A DNA stretch of 64,000 nucleotides from Flavobacterium sp. 9AF (GTDB lineage Bacteria; Bacteroidota; Bacteroidia; Flavobacteriales; Flavobacteriaceae): contig NZ_LR733556.1 in the NCBI RefSeq assembly GCF_902506265.1, positions 1,367,655-1,431,654 on the forward strand, given 5' to 3'. Numbering within the stretch: position 1 is the stretch's first letter; the number at the start of each line of letters is the position of its first letter. Position numbers and translations under genes: made by a program. Positions 8,092 to 18,349 of this stretch are shown here, in pieces. The notes beneath the pieces are model-generated. The model saw only the letters and a list, made by a program, of their open reading frames with translations. It ran no database searches and was not told where the DNA came from.

Positions 8092-11000
8092 TTAATTACC
8101 AAAGTTATATCGGATAGTAAATCCTGTCCTAATATTTGTAATAGGGAAGGATGTTGAAATGACCGCTTGTGAAAATTGATGATCATAAAAGAAAATTGCT
8201 GTTAAATTCTTACTAAAAGAATAATCTGCAGACAATTTAACTGACCATAAATTTTGACCTCCTGCTAATTCATTGTTATCATAATCAAGATAACGCACTA
8301 TTGTATTATTTTTTCTAAGAGAGAAATCAGTTTTAATATTTATATCGCTTTTAATAACGCCTGTAGGATTGTCTGCTAATCTTGAATTTATCGTTACATC
8401 TTTTATACGATATCCTAATCCAATTGTATATTCATTACCACTTACCTCTGTTAAAAGATTATTATCAAAACTCATATTTAAAGTTCTATCTTTTTTCATT
8501 TCGGCTAAAATTTTAATAGAATTTTTCATTTCAAAATCTACTCGCATTAAAGGATTAAATTGTTCCGTTAAATTCACATTTGATATTATAGTGCTCGCAT
8601 AAAAATTTCCATTAGCATCAACTGGAGCTTCATTCAAATTAGACCTAAACGAATTGACATTATAACTTGCCCTATAACCATGTTGTAGAGAAAAACGTTT
8701 GAACTTATCTTTAAACCATTTGTAGCGCATTAAACCTGTATATTTTAGATTCCAATTTGGTAATGGTACACTTTTGAAAACACCTACTGATTCTTTTGAC
8801 ACATCTCTTCCTACATAAGCGGCTCTAAAAGCTGGCAATAATACTTGTTGACTATTTTTTCCAAAACCTACAGGATATCCTTCAGCATCTCTTGGATAAT
8901 TATCTGTTCCATAATGTTCAGTAGCTAATTTATCGGCAACTAAAATTCTATTATTCCTAAAATCATTAAATGCTTCAGAATATTTTTCATTACTCTCACT
9001 AAATGATGTTTTAATTAAAACAGTTGAAATATTAAAATTACCAAAATTATATGGCGAACGAGAATTATATTGTCCATTTAAAACATCATATTGTTCTGAA
9101 TAATTTTCAGAATACATTCTTTCTGCTGTTAAATCTATTTTTAAATCTGCAAATGGTTCTACTTGTGCTGTAAAATTTAGTTGTTTATTTACAACTTGAG
9201 TAAAGTTTTGATTAAACTCTGGAAAAGTAGTTAACCAACCTTGTCTAGCTGCTTCATATCGTACATCAGATTGACTTCCAAAAACAAATCCTAATGATGG
9301 TTTTGATGAACCAAAGAAACCTAAACCAGGCAAATAACCTGGCAATACTGTTCCACTTGTTTGGGTATAATTTGCCTGAATATTTTTCACGCTTGTTACA
9401 ACACCAATTAATCCATCAATAAAAATATTTCCTTCTTTTTTAGCAACCTTACTTTTAGCAGTAATTTTTTGTCCTGGTTTTGGCAAAGCATCTTTAGTTT
9501 CTTTACCTGCCTCTTTCTTATCTTTATTTTTTTTCTTTTTTACTCCAGTTAGACCAATATATTTATAAAACAAATCCATATTTAAAGTAGTATTTAACTT
9601 ATGAGAATTTGCATTTTGTATGGTGTTTCCTAATTGATATTCTGTTCCATCTTCCGCTTCAATTGTAGAAAAAGCATCTGATGAACGTTGCCAATTAAAA
9701 TCTCCAGTATAACTATAATTCGACTTTACAAAACTCAAAGCAGGAATTTTATTAATTGGCAAATCATAATTTACTACTATTTGCTGTGTATGCTGATTTG
9801 ATTCACCTATATTCCAATAATCATCCCAAATATCTAATCCATCTATTGGTGTGTCAGAGTCATCTAGATAGTTTCTAACAATGTTACTAGTTGAAGCAGT
9901 ATAATTAACTCGTAAAGATTTAGATAGATTATAATTAAAACCATATTGATAATTAAAGAAATAATTTCTTCTATATAATGGATCTAATCCTATACCTTCC
10001 ACTTCCACTAATCTAAACTGTTGTCTATTAAATTGTCTAATTATATTAGAACTAAAGGAAACACTAGCTGGTAAAAAATTAAAATTAAAATCTTTTAATA
10101 GTTTATAGTAACCACTTTTTGATAATTTTTTAGAATTTTTAAATGGCTCAATAGTTAAAGGTTTAAAAGCATAGGCATAGTCAACTGTTGTTCTATTTTG
10201 TTGATCTACTAAACTTTCAATTTCATAATCATGATGTTCCGTTTCATTAAAAGAATAGGATAAGGTTAAATTTTCGACATCATAAAAATGTTGTTTTTGT
10301 TCTTCACCTCTTTCTTTTCTTACTCCAATAAAATTTATACTTGTTCTTTTAGTATAGTCAATAGCTCTATTTTTTATATTATCTTTTTCTTGTTGATCGT
10401 CTGTATTGTCGATTAATTGTTGCAATTCGATATCTTGATAAAACGGGTCGTATTTTGGAGTAACTGTCTCTTCCCCTACTGCGTAATTAAAAGGTAATGT
10501 AATACCCCATTTTTTAGGAAGTAATTTTCCTAAATTTAAATTGGTTACTACATCATATTGAAAAACATCTTCTCTACTTCTTTCATTTGGTCCTTGTTCA
10601 ATTCCTCCAAAACCAATAGTACTTACTCTACTTGTAGCCGATAAAGTAGCAAAGTCTGCAACATTGGTATCAACATTTGCTACTGCTGCATAACCTCCTT
10701 TATTATCTAAATCTGAAAGTCTTAATTCATTAAACCAAACTTCCCCTCTAACAATTTGATTAGAATTGTTTTTGACACCTACCATTAAGGTTCTTACCAA
10801 TCCAAAGTTTGGATTTCCTTTGATTCCTAAAGTAAGCTTATTATTGGCTGATCCTAAATCTTGCTCATTAATGAAACGAATTCCATTAGCGTCTGGTATT
10901 ATTGAATTTGGGTCGCTAATCATTCTTGATTTAAGTGCAGTTAAAATTTCTAATGGTAATTCGATTTCATTTTCAGAAGGCCATATAGCTTCCGGTGTTG

Positions 11001-14000
11001 CTGAATTTTGTGGAGAAACTTTTAAAGGCACTTCTATTTGATAGAAATTTTCTGTAAAATCATTACCAAATCTAATAAATGCTTTCATTTCATTATCTAG
11101 TAATGGTTGTGTTTCTGCAGGTGCAGGTAATGATTCTGCATGTAAAAACATTCGTATCTTTTTAAACTGACGCATATCAACACTTACATTTTTAAATACA
11201 GCTCTTGCGTCATTAGGTTGCAAACCATCATCATTTCCTGAATCTTTATCATAAACTCTTAAAGAAAGCGACTGTTCATTTTGATTAATAACCGTGTTAT
11301 TATTATACAATTGCTCTCTAGTTACTCCTGGAGGAGAAACATAAGGTATAGGTGTTCTATTTGCATTTTCTTGTATATTAATGGCAACCACATCAAATCC
11401 AGTTTTATCATCTGTAGGGTCTTGATCATTAAAATCTAATGTATTAACATATCTCCTCCATTCACCTCTTACCAAATCTAGAGAGCCAAAACGAAGTGTA
11501 ATTTCATCATCAAAACCAGTCATATACATTCTCATGAATCGAATAGAACGGAAATCAGCAATTGACCCCACAACATTATCATTCGTAAACTCTAGAATTG
11601 GAATTTTAAATTGAATCCATCTTGCCTCAACATTACTACCATTTGGAAGTGATTCAGTAACTACTCTAGTATCTACAACATAATTTTGCCCTACTTGTAA
11701 TCCTTGTTCTATAGGCACTTCAAATTTAAAATAGGCATTAATAGTATTCATCGTTTGATCTCTATTAACATCTTCTACATCAGGTCTTGTATCATTTCCT
11801 CTATTGGTATCCGTAACATTTACGGGAGAGTTTCCTTCAAAATTATTATAATTTTTATAACGATTAACTATATCTCCAGAAGCACTTAAATAAAACTGAT
11901 AATTATCTGCAGAAGGATCACTGTATCCTGCATAGGTTGGAAATTTAGCCATCTCCCCAGCATCATTTAATCCATCATAACCTACATCTTGAAGGGTTCT
12001 ATTGGCTTCATCAGTATCAAATGCATATACTAACGATTGTGCGCTAGGTACTTGTCCCCAATTTGTTTGCAAGGCAGGTACAGTTGCACCTACTTCAGGA
12101 AGACCGTTTTCAAATTGTTTTCTACCATCTTTTAATACATCTTCAGAAATTTCCCCTAGGTTTATGACTAATTTTCCTTTATTAGTAGAAGGCACTACAT
12201 CTGGAGTATTTGCATAATATGGATCTAACACCCAAAATTGAATATATTCAACATTAGATTGTTCAAAATTTGTAGAATTAATAGAACGCATAATACCGCC
12301 CCAGTTATCTGGTGCTTCTGCAGCAGAAAACTGATTTGTTGCTACTATATTTGGATTGTAGTTATACGGACCTCTTTCTCTAGGGAAGTAAGTTAAATCT
12401 AATGTACTAATTACATTAGTATTCCCTTGAGCTATATCTACGTTTGGAAACAATTCTCTACTATAAATCCTTCTTGTCTTATTTAACGATAAATCATTAT
12501 CATTTATTCCTCCTGGAGGTTGAGTATAAAAAATTGGATCTATTGTATACCAAGCTAACTTTGCTCTTTTATTTCCAACATTCAAATCATCTGAAGCAGG
12601 TTCAGTAGTACCCGCATTACCGTCAAAATTACCTTCTAAAGGAACGGATGCTAATTCCCAAGCCTGTGGTGAACGCAAATCGATAGAAGATTGAGATCCT
12701 TCAAAATCATCTACATAAGTAGTGGCTTCTCCGTTAAACTGGTCTGCCTTAGATGCTCCAGGCAACAGATAAGCAATTTCACCTCTAAAAGATAAATTTG
12801 AAGGCACATCGGTATCTATATTTGGGAGTTTATTAACTAACCTTGTTAGTAATGGCACTTCTGTTGAAAAATTTGTATTTAATCCTACGATAGTATTATT
12901 TACAGATTCTTGTCCGTAATTGGATTTATTAGTAAAAGGCCTTTCCGATAAATTTAAAATAGTACCTCCTACTAAAAAGTTTTTATTAAACTGATGTTCC
13001 ACATTTAAACCCCAAAAACGTCTTGTTTGTTGTCCAAAAACAGAGTTGTTTTCTACAGAAATTTCGATAGGAGTATTAGAAGCTTGTAATGAAGGATCCA
13101 ATAATTGCACTTTTCCTAATTGATAATTTACTGTATAATCTACTCCTTCAACTAAAATTCTACCTCCAGATTTTACAACTACTGACCCCTGAGGTACGTT
13201 GAAAGCACCTATAGAAATTCCGTCTCCACCTGATGATTTGAAACGTCCTCTTAATTGGAATTTATTTTTTTCACTTTCTTGCAAAGCCGCAGCTTGAGTA
13301 GATTTATATAATGTTCTAAAAACATATTTATCTTGATTTGCATTGTAACTTGCTGGATTATCATAATCTTCTGTAGGTGAAGTATTTAATTTATCAAACA
13401 ATAATTCCCCAAAAGGCTCTTTAGTAGTAAATATAATACGTCCATATTGTGGATCAATTGTTATAGCAGGAACAAAATCAAAAAAACCATCTCCTCCTTC
13501 TTGCGGATCATTAGTATAATTTAATTTATCTAAATTTAAAACTTTTAACAAAGGTGTATTTTCCACTCCAGCGGGTAGCGGTGAAGTACTATTTGCTTCA
13601 GTGATATAATTTAAAGGCGAAGGGTCTGTATATAAAATATTGAATTTAAAATCCTCTTTTTGCAATTGATAACCCCCTGGGATCTGATAAATATTTTTCA
13701 TCATCAAATTCCATGTTGGCATAGTTAAATCTGCATTTGGTGCTTTTTGTTTCACTGCTGTTAAATTACTTTTTAATAATTTAACAAGTAATGCTTGAGA
13801 GGAAGGAATTCCAGAATTATCAACCTGAGTCGCATCTACACCATCTGTTCCAAATTCTCCCACTTGATATACTTGATCTCCAATTGTATATTGATATGCA
13901 ACTGCTAAAACTTCATCATTTGCTAATCTTTGGTTCAAGGACAAATACCCTAACTGAGGATGATAACTATATTCAGAAGTAGTTAATTTTCTTGCGTTTT

Positions 14001-15318
14001 CTAGTTTTGCATAATCTAATCCTTCATCAACACCTATAGTAAAACCATTATTTGCTGTAGCAACTTCACGAATAGCTTGCGTTAAAAAACTATTAGCTGT
14101 TCCTATTTTATTGGGATCAAATTTATTGTTCCCGTTATCAGATGGACTGTCTGGTGATACAGGATTAAAAAAAGTAGGGTGATTTGATAAATTAACACCT
14201 ACCACTTCTTGAGGACCTAAATTGGTAAGTGGCGCTTCACCAATATCTTGTAATGCAACTAAATTTCTAAGATTATTTTCATTAGAATTGATTCTATTTT
14301 GTTTGTTAGTTACCCATACCTCTAACCTAGTAATTTGTACCCTACTATTTATATATGGATAGGTTTCTAAAGCTTTATCATACTTATCTCTAAAAAATTG
14401 AGATAAAAAATAATGCTTATCAGAATCATATTCTTGCGCAAATAATTCAAAATCTTGCAATGTTCCACCTCCTTGAGAAGTTACCGTTTTGGTTTGCGAT
14501 TTCTGTTCTGAAAAAACACCAGTTACAGTTGTTTTTCCAAATTGCAATTGAGCTTTTACCCCAAATAAACTCTGAGATCCTCTTATTAATGAATTAGATA
14601 GAGGAAAACTCACGTTCCCGACTTCTAATTTTTGTAATATATCATCTTCAGTTGCTCCATACTCAAGCTTTATTAAATTTTGAAACGCAAAAGTAGATTG
14701 AGTATCATAATTTATGTTTACGTTTAATCTTGTTCCCACTTTACCTTGAAGACCTACACTAATTCTTTGATCAAAATCGAATGTGGTAGTCACTCTATTT
14801 CTTGGAGAAAAAGCAGGATTGTCTTGCTTTGTGTATCGAAGCCCTAAATCTACTTCTACTGAACCAGTAGGCTTAATATCTATCGTATTACTTCCAAATA
14901 TACTTTCAAAAAATTTTGAATTAACGTAATATCTAGGCAATAAATCTTTCTTTTTATCTTTGCTGTCTTCTTTTTTACCGTCAACAGCTGCTGATTTTTC
15001 TCGATAATATTTACGCATCTCTTCACGCAAAACTAATTCTTGATATTGCTGTGGTGTTAATACCAATGGGTAATTCACATTGAATCCATCGAAAGTACGA
15101 GTATAAATATATCGATCTGTTACTACATCATAAGTATATGCTTCTACAATACTATTAGGATTGGGAGATTTAATTTTCCCTAAATCAGCACCTGTTTGTA
15201 TTGAATCGTTTACTTGTGCATTTACTTGTAAAAAAAACAATAACAGGAATCCAAAAAATAATTGTTTACTTCTTTTTATTCGCCTATTCAAAATATTCGC
15301 TTTTACTATATTCTCCAA
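8092..15318 (-). CDS. sprA: SprA, outer-membrane translocon of the type IX secretion system
   Basis: A 2408-residue exported protein, close to the known F. johnsoniae SprA length. SprA forms a very large outer-membrane beta-barrel through which T9SS cargo is exported, and it is needed for gliding. Visible features are a signal peptide (QLFFGFLLLFFLQVNAQ), long runs of alternating aromatic strands, many DFxxxR and GxxxNxxT patterns, and a C-terminal strand TGFTIRYNFGN. A Lys-rich loop (KKKKNKDKKEAGK, near residue 1930) interrupts the barrel. The frame starts with TTG at 15318, three bases after the ruvA stop; another TTG at 15291 would also keep the signal peptide. The cargo proteins at 20850-23840 and 41480-43708 are plausible clients. 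Confidence 0.95.
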   Translation of the reverse strand: MENIVKANILNRRIKRSKQLFFGFLLLFFLQVNAQVNDSIQTGADLGKIKSPNPNSIVEAYTYDVVTDRYIYTRTFDGFNVNYPLVLTPQQYQELVLREEMRKYYREKSAAVDGKKEDSKDKKKDLLPRYYVNSKFFESIFGSNTIDIKPTGSVEVDLGLRYTKQDNPAFSPRNRVTTTFDFDQRISVGLQGKVGTRLNVNINYDTQSTFAFQNLIKLEYGATEDDILQKLEVGNVSFPLSNSLIRGSQSLFGVKAQLQFGKTTVTGVFSEQKSQTKTVTSQGGGTLQDFELFAQEYDSDKHYFLSQFFRDKYDKALETYPYINSRVQITRLEVWVTNKQNRINSNENNLRNLVALQDIGEAPLTNLGPQEVVGVNLSNHPTFFNPVSPDSPSDNGNNKFDPNKIGTANSFLTQAIREVATANNGFTIGVDEGLDYAKLENARKLTTSEYSYHPQLGYLSLNQRLANDEVLAVAYQYTIGDQVYQVGEFGTDGVDATQVDNSGIPSSQALLVKLLKSNLTAVKQKAPNADLTMPTWNLMMKNIYQIPGGYQLQKEDFKFNILYTDPSPLNYITEANSTSPLPAGVENTPLLKVLNLDKLNYTNDPQEGGDGFFDFVPAITIDPQYGRIIFTTKEPFGELLFDKLNTSPTEDYDNPASYNANQDKYVFRTLYKSTQAAALQESEKNKFQLRGRFKSSGGDGISIGAFNVPQGSVVVKSGGRILVEGVDYTVNYQLGKVQLLDPSLQASNTPIEISVENNSVFGQQTRRFWGLNVEHQFNKNFLVGGTILNLSERPFTNKSNYGQESVNNTIVGLNTNFSTEVPLLTRLVNKLPNIDTDVPSNLSFRGEIAYLLPGASKADQFNGEATTYVDDFEGSQSSIDLRSPQAWELASVPLEGNFDGNAGTTEPASDDLNVGNKRAKLAWYTIDPIFYTQPPGGINDNDLSLNKTRRIYSRELFPNVDIAQGNTNVISTLDLTYFPRERGPYNYNPNIVATNQFSAAEAPDNWGGIMRSINSTNFEQSNVEYIQFWVLDPYYANTPDVVPSTNKGKLVINLGEISEDVLKDGRKQFENGLPEVGATVPALQTNWGQVPSAQSLVYAFDTDEANRTLQDVGYDGLNDAGEMAKFPTYAGYSDPSADNYQFYLSASGDIVNRYKNYNNFEGNSPVNVTDTNRGNDTRPDVEDVNRDQTMNTINAYFKFEVPIEQGLQVGQNYVVDTRVVTESLPNGSNVEARWIQFKIPILEFTNDNVVGSIADFRSIRFMRMYMTGFDDEITLRFGSLDLVRGEWRRYVNTLDFNDQDPTDDKTGFDVVAINIQENANRTPIPYVSPPGVTREQLYNNNTVINQNEQSLSLRVYDKDSGNDDGLQPNDARAVFKNVSVDMRQFKKIRMFLHAESLPAPAETQPLLDNEMKAFIRFGNDFTENFYQIEVPLKVSPQNSATPEAIWPSENEIELPLEILTALKSRMISDPNSIIPDANGIRFINEQDLGSANNKLTLGIKGNPNFGLVRTLMVGVKNNSNQIVRGEVWFNELRLSDLDNKGGYAAVANVDTNVADFATLSATSRVSTIGFGGIEQGPNERSREDVFQYDVVTNLNLGKLLPKKWGITLPFNYAVGEETVTPKYDPFYQDIELQQLIDNTDDQQEKDNIKNRAIDYTKRTSINFIGVRKERGEEQKQHFYDVENLTLSYSFNETEHHDYEIESLVDQQNRTTVDYAYAFKPLTIEPFKNSKKLSKSGYYKLLKDFNFNFLPASVSFSSNIIRQFNRQQFRLVEVEGIGLDPLYRRNYFFNYQYGFNYNLSKSLRVNYTASTSNIVRNYLDDSDTPIDGLDIWDDYWNIGESNQHTQQIVVNYDLPINKIPALSFVKSNYSYTGDFNWQRSSDAFSTIEAEDGTEYQLGNTIQNANSHKLNTTLNMDLFYKYIGLTGVKKKKNKDKKEAGKETKDALPKPGQKITAKSKVAKKEGNIFIDGLIGVVTSVKNIQANYTQTSGTVLPGYLPGLGFFGSSKPSLGFVFGSQSDVRYEAARQGWLTTFPEFNQNFTQVVNKQLNFTAQVEPFADLKIDLTAERMYSENYSEQYDVLNGQYNSRSPYNFGNFNISTVLIKTSFSESNEKYSEAFNDFRNNRILVADKLATEHYGTDNYPRDAEGYPVGFGKNSQQVLLPAFRAAYVGRDVSKESVGVFKSVPLPNWNLKYTGLMRYKWFKDKFKRFSLQHGYRASYNVNSFRSNLNEAPVDANGNFYASTIISNVNLTEQFNPLMRVDFEMKNSIKILAEMKKDRTLNMSFDNNLLTEVSGNEYTIGLGYRIKDVTINSRLADNPTGVIKSDINIKTDFSLRKNNTIVRYLDYDNNELAGGQNLWSVKLSADYSFSKNLTAIFFYDHQFSQAVISTSFPITNIRTGFTIRYNFGN

Positions 15319-15321
15319 GTC

Positions 15322-15903
15322 TTATAAATTTTTTAATGCTTGTTTAATTAAATTTTCCACACTTGCATTAGGTTCTTGTTTTACTATTTTTTCCAGCACT
15401 TTTTCAGCTATTTTTCTAGTAAAACCTAATACTTCCAAAGCAGATAACGCTTCTTCTTTATTCGTATTGTTTGAAATAAGAGAAACTTCGTCTAAAGCAT
15501 ACACATTTAACACTTTATCCTTTAAATCTAAGATCACTCTTTGAGCAGTTTTTGCTCCAATTCCTTTAATACTCTGTATAGTAGTTACGTCATTAGAGGC
15601 TATGGCTTGAATAATTTGTTGGGGCGCTAATGATGACAACATGGTTCTAGCAATACTTGCTCCTACTCCAGAAACTGAGATTAATAATTTAAATAATTCT
15701 CTTTCTTGTTTTTCAACAAACCCGTATAATGTATGCGCATCTTCTTTGATTTGTAGAAAAGTGAATAATTTTATTTTTTCTTCATTTGGAATAAGTGAGA
15801 ACGTATGTAAAGATATATTAACATGATAACCTATCCCATTACAATCAATTACAACTTCCGTTGGTGTCTTTTCGACTAATCTTCCTTGAATATATGTTAT
15901 CAT
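15322..15903 (-). CDS. ruvA: Holliday junction branch migration protein RuvA
   Basis: A 193-residue DNA-binding protein that holds the Holliday junction and loads the RuvB motor. It starts MITYIQGRLVEKTPTEVVID (OB-fold domain I), has helix-hairpin-helix motifs (LISVSGVGASIARTML and IQSIKGIGAKTAQRVILDLK), and ends with a short domain III (LEVLGFTRKIAEKVL). It lies between maeB and sprA at close spacing, as in other Flavobacteria. Its partner ruvB is 11 kb away at 26161-27186. Confidence 0.97.
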   Translation of the reverse strand: MITYIQGRLVEKTPTEVVIDCNGIGYHVNISLHTFSLIPNEEKIKLFTFLQIKEDAHTLYGFVEKQERELFKLLISVSGVGASIARTMLSSLAPQQIIQAIASNDVTTIQSIKGIGAKTAQRVILDLKDKVLNVYALDEVSLISNNTNKEEALSALEVLGFTRKIAEKVLEKIVKQEPNASVENLIKQALKNL

Positions 15904-15928
15904 GTTAGTTAATAGTAGTAGTTAGTAA

Positions 15929-18223
15929 TTATTTCAGAATTGATTGTTTGTATCTTCTTTCCTTTTCTTGAGCATCCACTACAGAAACAGCGGCCATATT
16001 AACCATTTCTTCAACGCTTGCTCCTAATTGGAAAATATGAACTGGTTTATCTAGTCCTAACATTATTGGACCTATTGATTCCGATTTATTTAATTCTTTT
16101 AGAAGTTTGTAGGTTATATTAGCTGAATCCAAGTTTGGAAAAATAAGTGTATTCACTTTTTTATTTGCTAACTTAGAAAAAGGAAATTTACTTTTAAGCA
16201 TTTCTGGATTTAATGCGAAATCGGTTTGAATTTCTCCATCAATAATTAAATCTGGATAATATTTATGCAGATAAGAAACTGCTTCTCTAACTTTTTTAGG
16301 ATTTTCATTTTCCGATGATCCAAAATTAGAGAAAGATACCATTGCCATAACAGGTTCCATACCGAACATTCTTACCGTTTTTGCTGTCATTAAAGCAATT
16401 TTTGCTAAATCTTCAGCAGAAGGATTTGGATTTATAGCTGTGTCTGAAAGAAAAATGGGTCCTCTCGAAGTCATCATCATATTAGTTGTCGCTATACGTG
16501 TTACTCCTGGGGCTTTTTCAATTAACTCCATAACAGGTTTAACTACCGTGGGATAACTTCTTGAATATCCTGTTACCATTGTGTCCGCTTCTCCAGAATT
16601 CACCATCATCAATCCGAAATAATTTCGTTCTCTCATCCATTTCTCGGCATCAAGCAAAGTTACTCCTCTTCTTTGTCTAGATTTCCAGAAAGCTTTTGCA
16701 TATTTTTTTCTACGTTTATCTTCTTCAGATGTTTTTGGATCTATTATTTCTACATCAGCATCAAAACCAATTTCAATTTTTAGTTCTTGAATGATGTCTT
16801 TATTACCTAATAAAATAGGTTGTCCAATACCTTCTTCATGTACAATTTGAGCTGCTTTTAAAACATCTAGATGATCTGCTTCTGCAAACACCACTCGTTT
16901 TGGATTGGTTTTTGCCCTATTTACTAACATACGAATCATTTTATTATCAGACCCTAATCGTTCCAATAAATCGAGCTCATATTTTTCCCAATCACTTATT
17001 TCAATTTGAGCTACTCCAGACTCAATAGCTGCTTTTGCAACCGCTGGAGCTACCACACCTATTAATCTTGGATCAAAAGGTTTTGGAATAATATAATCGC
17101 GCCCAAAGTTTAATTTAGTTTCTCCATAAGCTATATTAACCTGCTCAGGTACTGGACTTTTGGCTAATTCAGCAAGAGCCCTTACTGCTGCCATTTTCAT
17201 TTCCTCATTAATTTTTTTCGCGCGAACATCTAAAGCCCCTCTAAAAATATAAGGAAAACCAAGAACGTTATTTACCTGATTAGGATGGTCTGAACGACCC
17301 GTAGCCATAATCACATCTTCTCTGGTATTAATTGCTAAATTATAATCAATTTCAGGAATAGGATTGGCCATTGCAAAAACTATGGGGTCATTGTTCATTG
17401 ACAATAACATTTCTGGGGTAAAAATATTTCCTACGGATAATCCTAGAAATACATCTGCACCTACAATCATTTCTTTTAAAGATTGAGGAGCACAAGATTT
17501 AGCATATTTCTTTTGTAAATCCGAAAGATCTTCTCTGCAAGTGGTTAACATACCGTCTTTATCGAACATAAAAATATGTTCGACCTTTACACCTAACAAA
17601 ACATAAAGATTGGCACATGCTAAAGCTGCTGAACCGGCACCAGAAACAACTACTTTTACTTTGTCTATTTCTTTTTCAGCTAATTCTAATGCGTTTAACA
17701 ATGCTGCAGAAGAAATTATTGCTGTCCCGTGTTGATCATCATGCATTACAGGAATATTCAACTCTTCGACTAATCTTTTCTCTATTTCAAAAGATTCAGG
17801 AGCTTTAATATCTTCCAAATTAATTCCTCCAAATGTAGGAGCAATATTTTTTACAGTTTGTATGAATTCTTCGATATCTTTAGTTCCAACCTCAATATCA
17901 AAAACATCAATATCGGCAAATATTTTAAATAGTAACCCTTTTCCTTCCATTACAGGTTTAGATGCTTCTGGGCCAATATCTCCAAGTCCTAAAACAGCTG
18001 TTCCATTAGAAATTACGGCTACTAAATTTCCTTTAGCTGTATATTTATATACATTTTTTACATCTTTAGCTATTTCTAAACAAGGTTCTGCAACACCAGG
18101 CGAATAAGCCAATGACAAATCTCTTTGGGTTGCGTATTTCTTTGTTGGTACTACCTGAATTTTACCAGGTGTAGGTTTTGCGTGGTATAATAAAGCTTCT
18201 CTTCTTTTTGTATCTTTGTGCAT
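15929..18223 (-). CDS. maeB: NADP-dependent malic enzyme (malic enzyme-phosphotransacetylase fusion)
   Basis: A 764-residue, MaeB-type protein. The N-terminal part (about 1-425) is a malic enzyme that decarboxylates malate to pyruvate: SLAYSPGVAEPC holds the catalytic Tyr, NLEDIKAPE the metal ligands, HDDQHGTAII and a nucleotide-binding GAGSAALACANLY follow. The C-terminal part (about 430-764) is a phosphotransacetylase-like domain, usually regulatory and not clearly catalytic in this family. It supplies pyruvate and NADPH. It is the first gene of a unit with ruvA and sprA, with a -7 promoter box at 18247-18254. Cofactor preference is from the family, not from the sequence. Confidence 0.95.
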   Translation of the reverse strand: MHKDTKRREALLYHAKPTPGKIQVVPTKKYATQRDLSLAYSPGVAEPCLEIAKDVKNVYKYTAKGNLVAVISNGTAVLGLGDIGPEASKPVMEGKGLLFKIFADIDVFDIEVGTKDIEEFIQTVKNIAPTFGGINLEDIKAPESFEIEKRLVEELNIPVMHDDQHGTAIISSAALLNALELAEKEIDKVKVVVSGAGSAALACANLYVLLGVKVEHIFMFDKDGMLTTCREDLSDLQKKYAKSCAPQSLKEMIVGADVFLGLSVGNIFTPEMLLSMNNDPIVFAMANPIPEIDYNLAINTREDVIMATGRSDHPNQVNNVLGFPYIFRGALDVRAKKINEEMKMAAVRALAELAKSPVPEQVNIAYGETKLNFGRDYIIPKPFDPRLIGVVAPAVAKAAIESGVAQIEISDWEKYELDLLERLGSDNKMIRMLVNRAKTNPKRVVFAEADHLDVLKAAQIVHEEGIGQPILLGNKDIIQELKIEIGFDADVEIIDPKTSEEDKRRKKYAKAFWKSRQRRGVTLLDAEKWMRERNYFGLMMVNSGEADTMVTGYSRSYPTVVKPVMELIEKAPGVTRIATTNMMMTSRGPIFLSDTAINPNPSAEDLAKIALMTAKTVRMFGMEPVMAMVSFSNFGSSENENPKKVREAVSYLHKYYPDLIIDGEIQTDFALNPEMLKSKFPFSKLANKKVNTLIFPNLDSANITYKLLKELNKSESIGPIMLGLDKPVHIFQLGASVEEMVNMAAVSVVDAQEKERRYKQSILK

Positions 18224-18246
18224 ATAATCACTTTTATATGAACTTA

Positions 18247-18254
18247 CAAAGTTA
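18247..18254 (-). promoter_or_regulatory. Candidate -7 promoter box for maeB-ruvA-sprA
   Basis: On the minus strand this reads TAACTTTG, matching TAnnTTTG, 23 bases before the maeB ATG. No convincing -33 element. As the three genes are tightly packed, this box would also drive sprA. Confidence 0.5.
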
Positions 18255-18349
18255 AAATAAGCAACGAAAGAAAAAAATTTTAAAGCTACTCTTTTGTTAA
18301 AATCTTAATAAAGATATTTATTTTCTACTATTTAATTATTTTAAAACTT

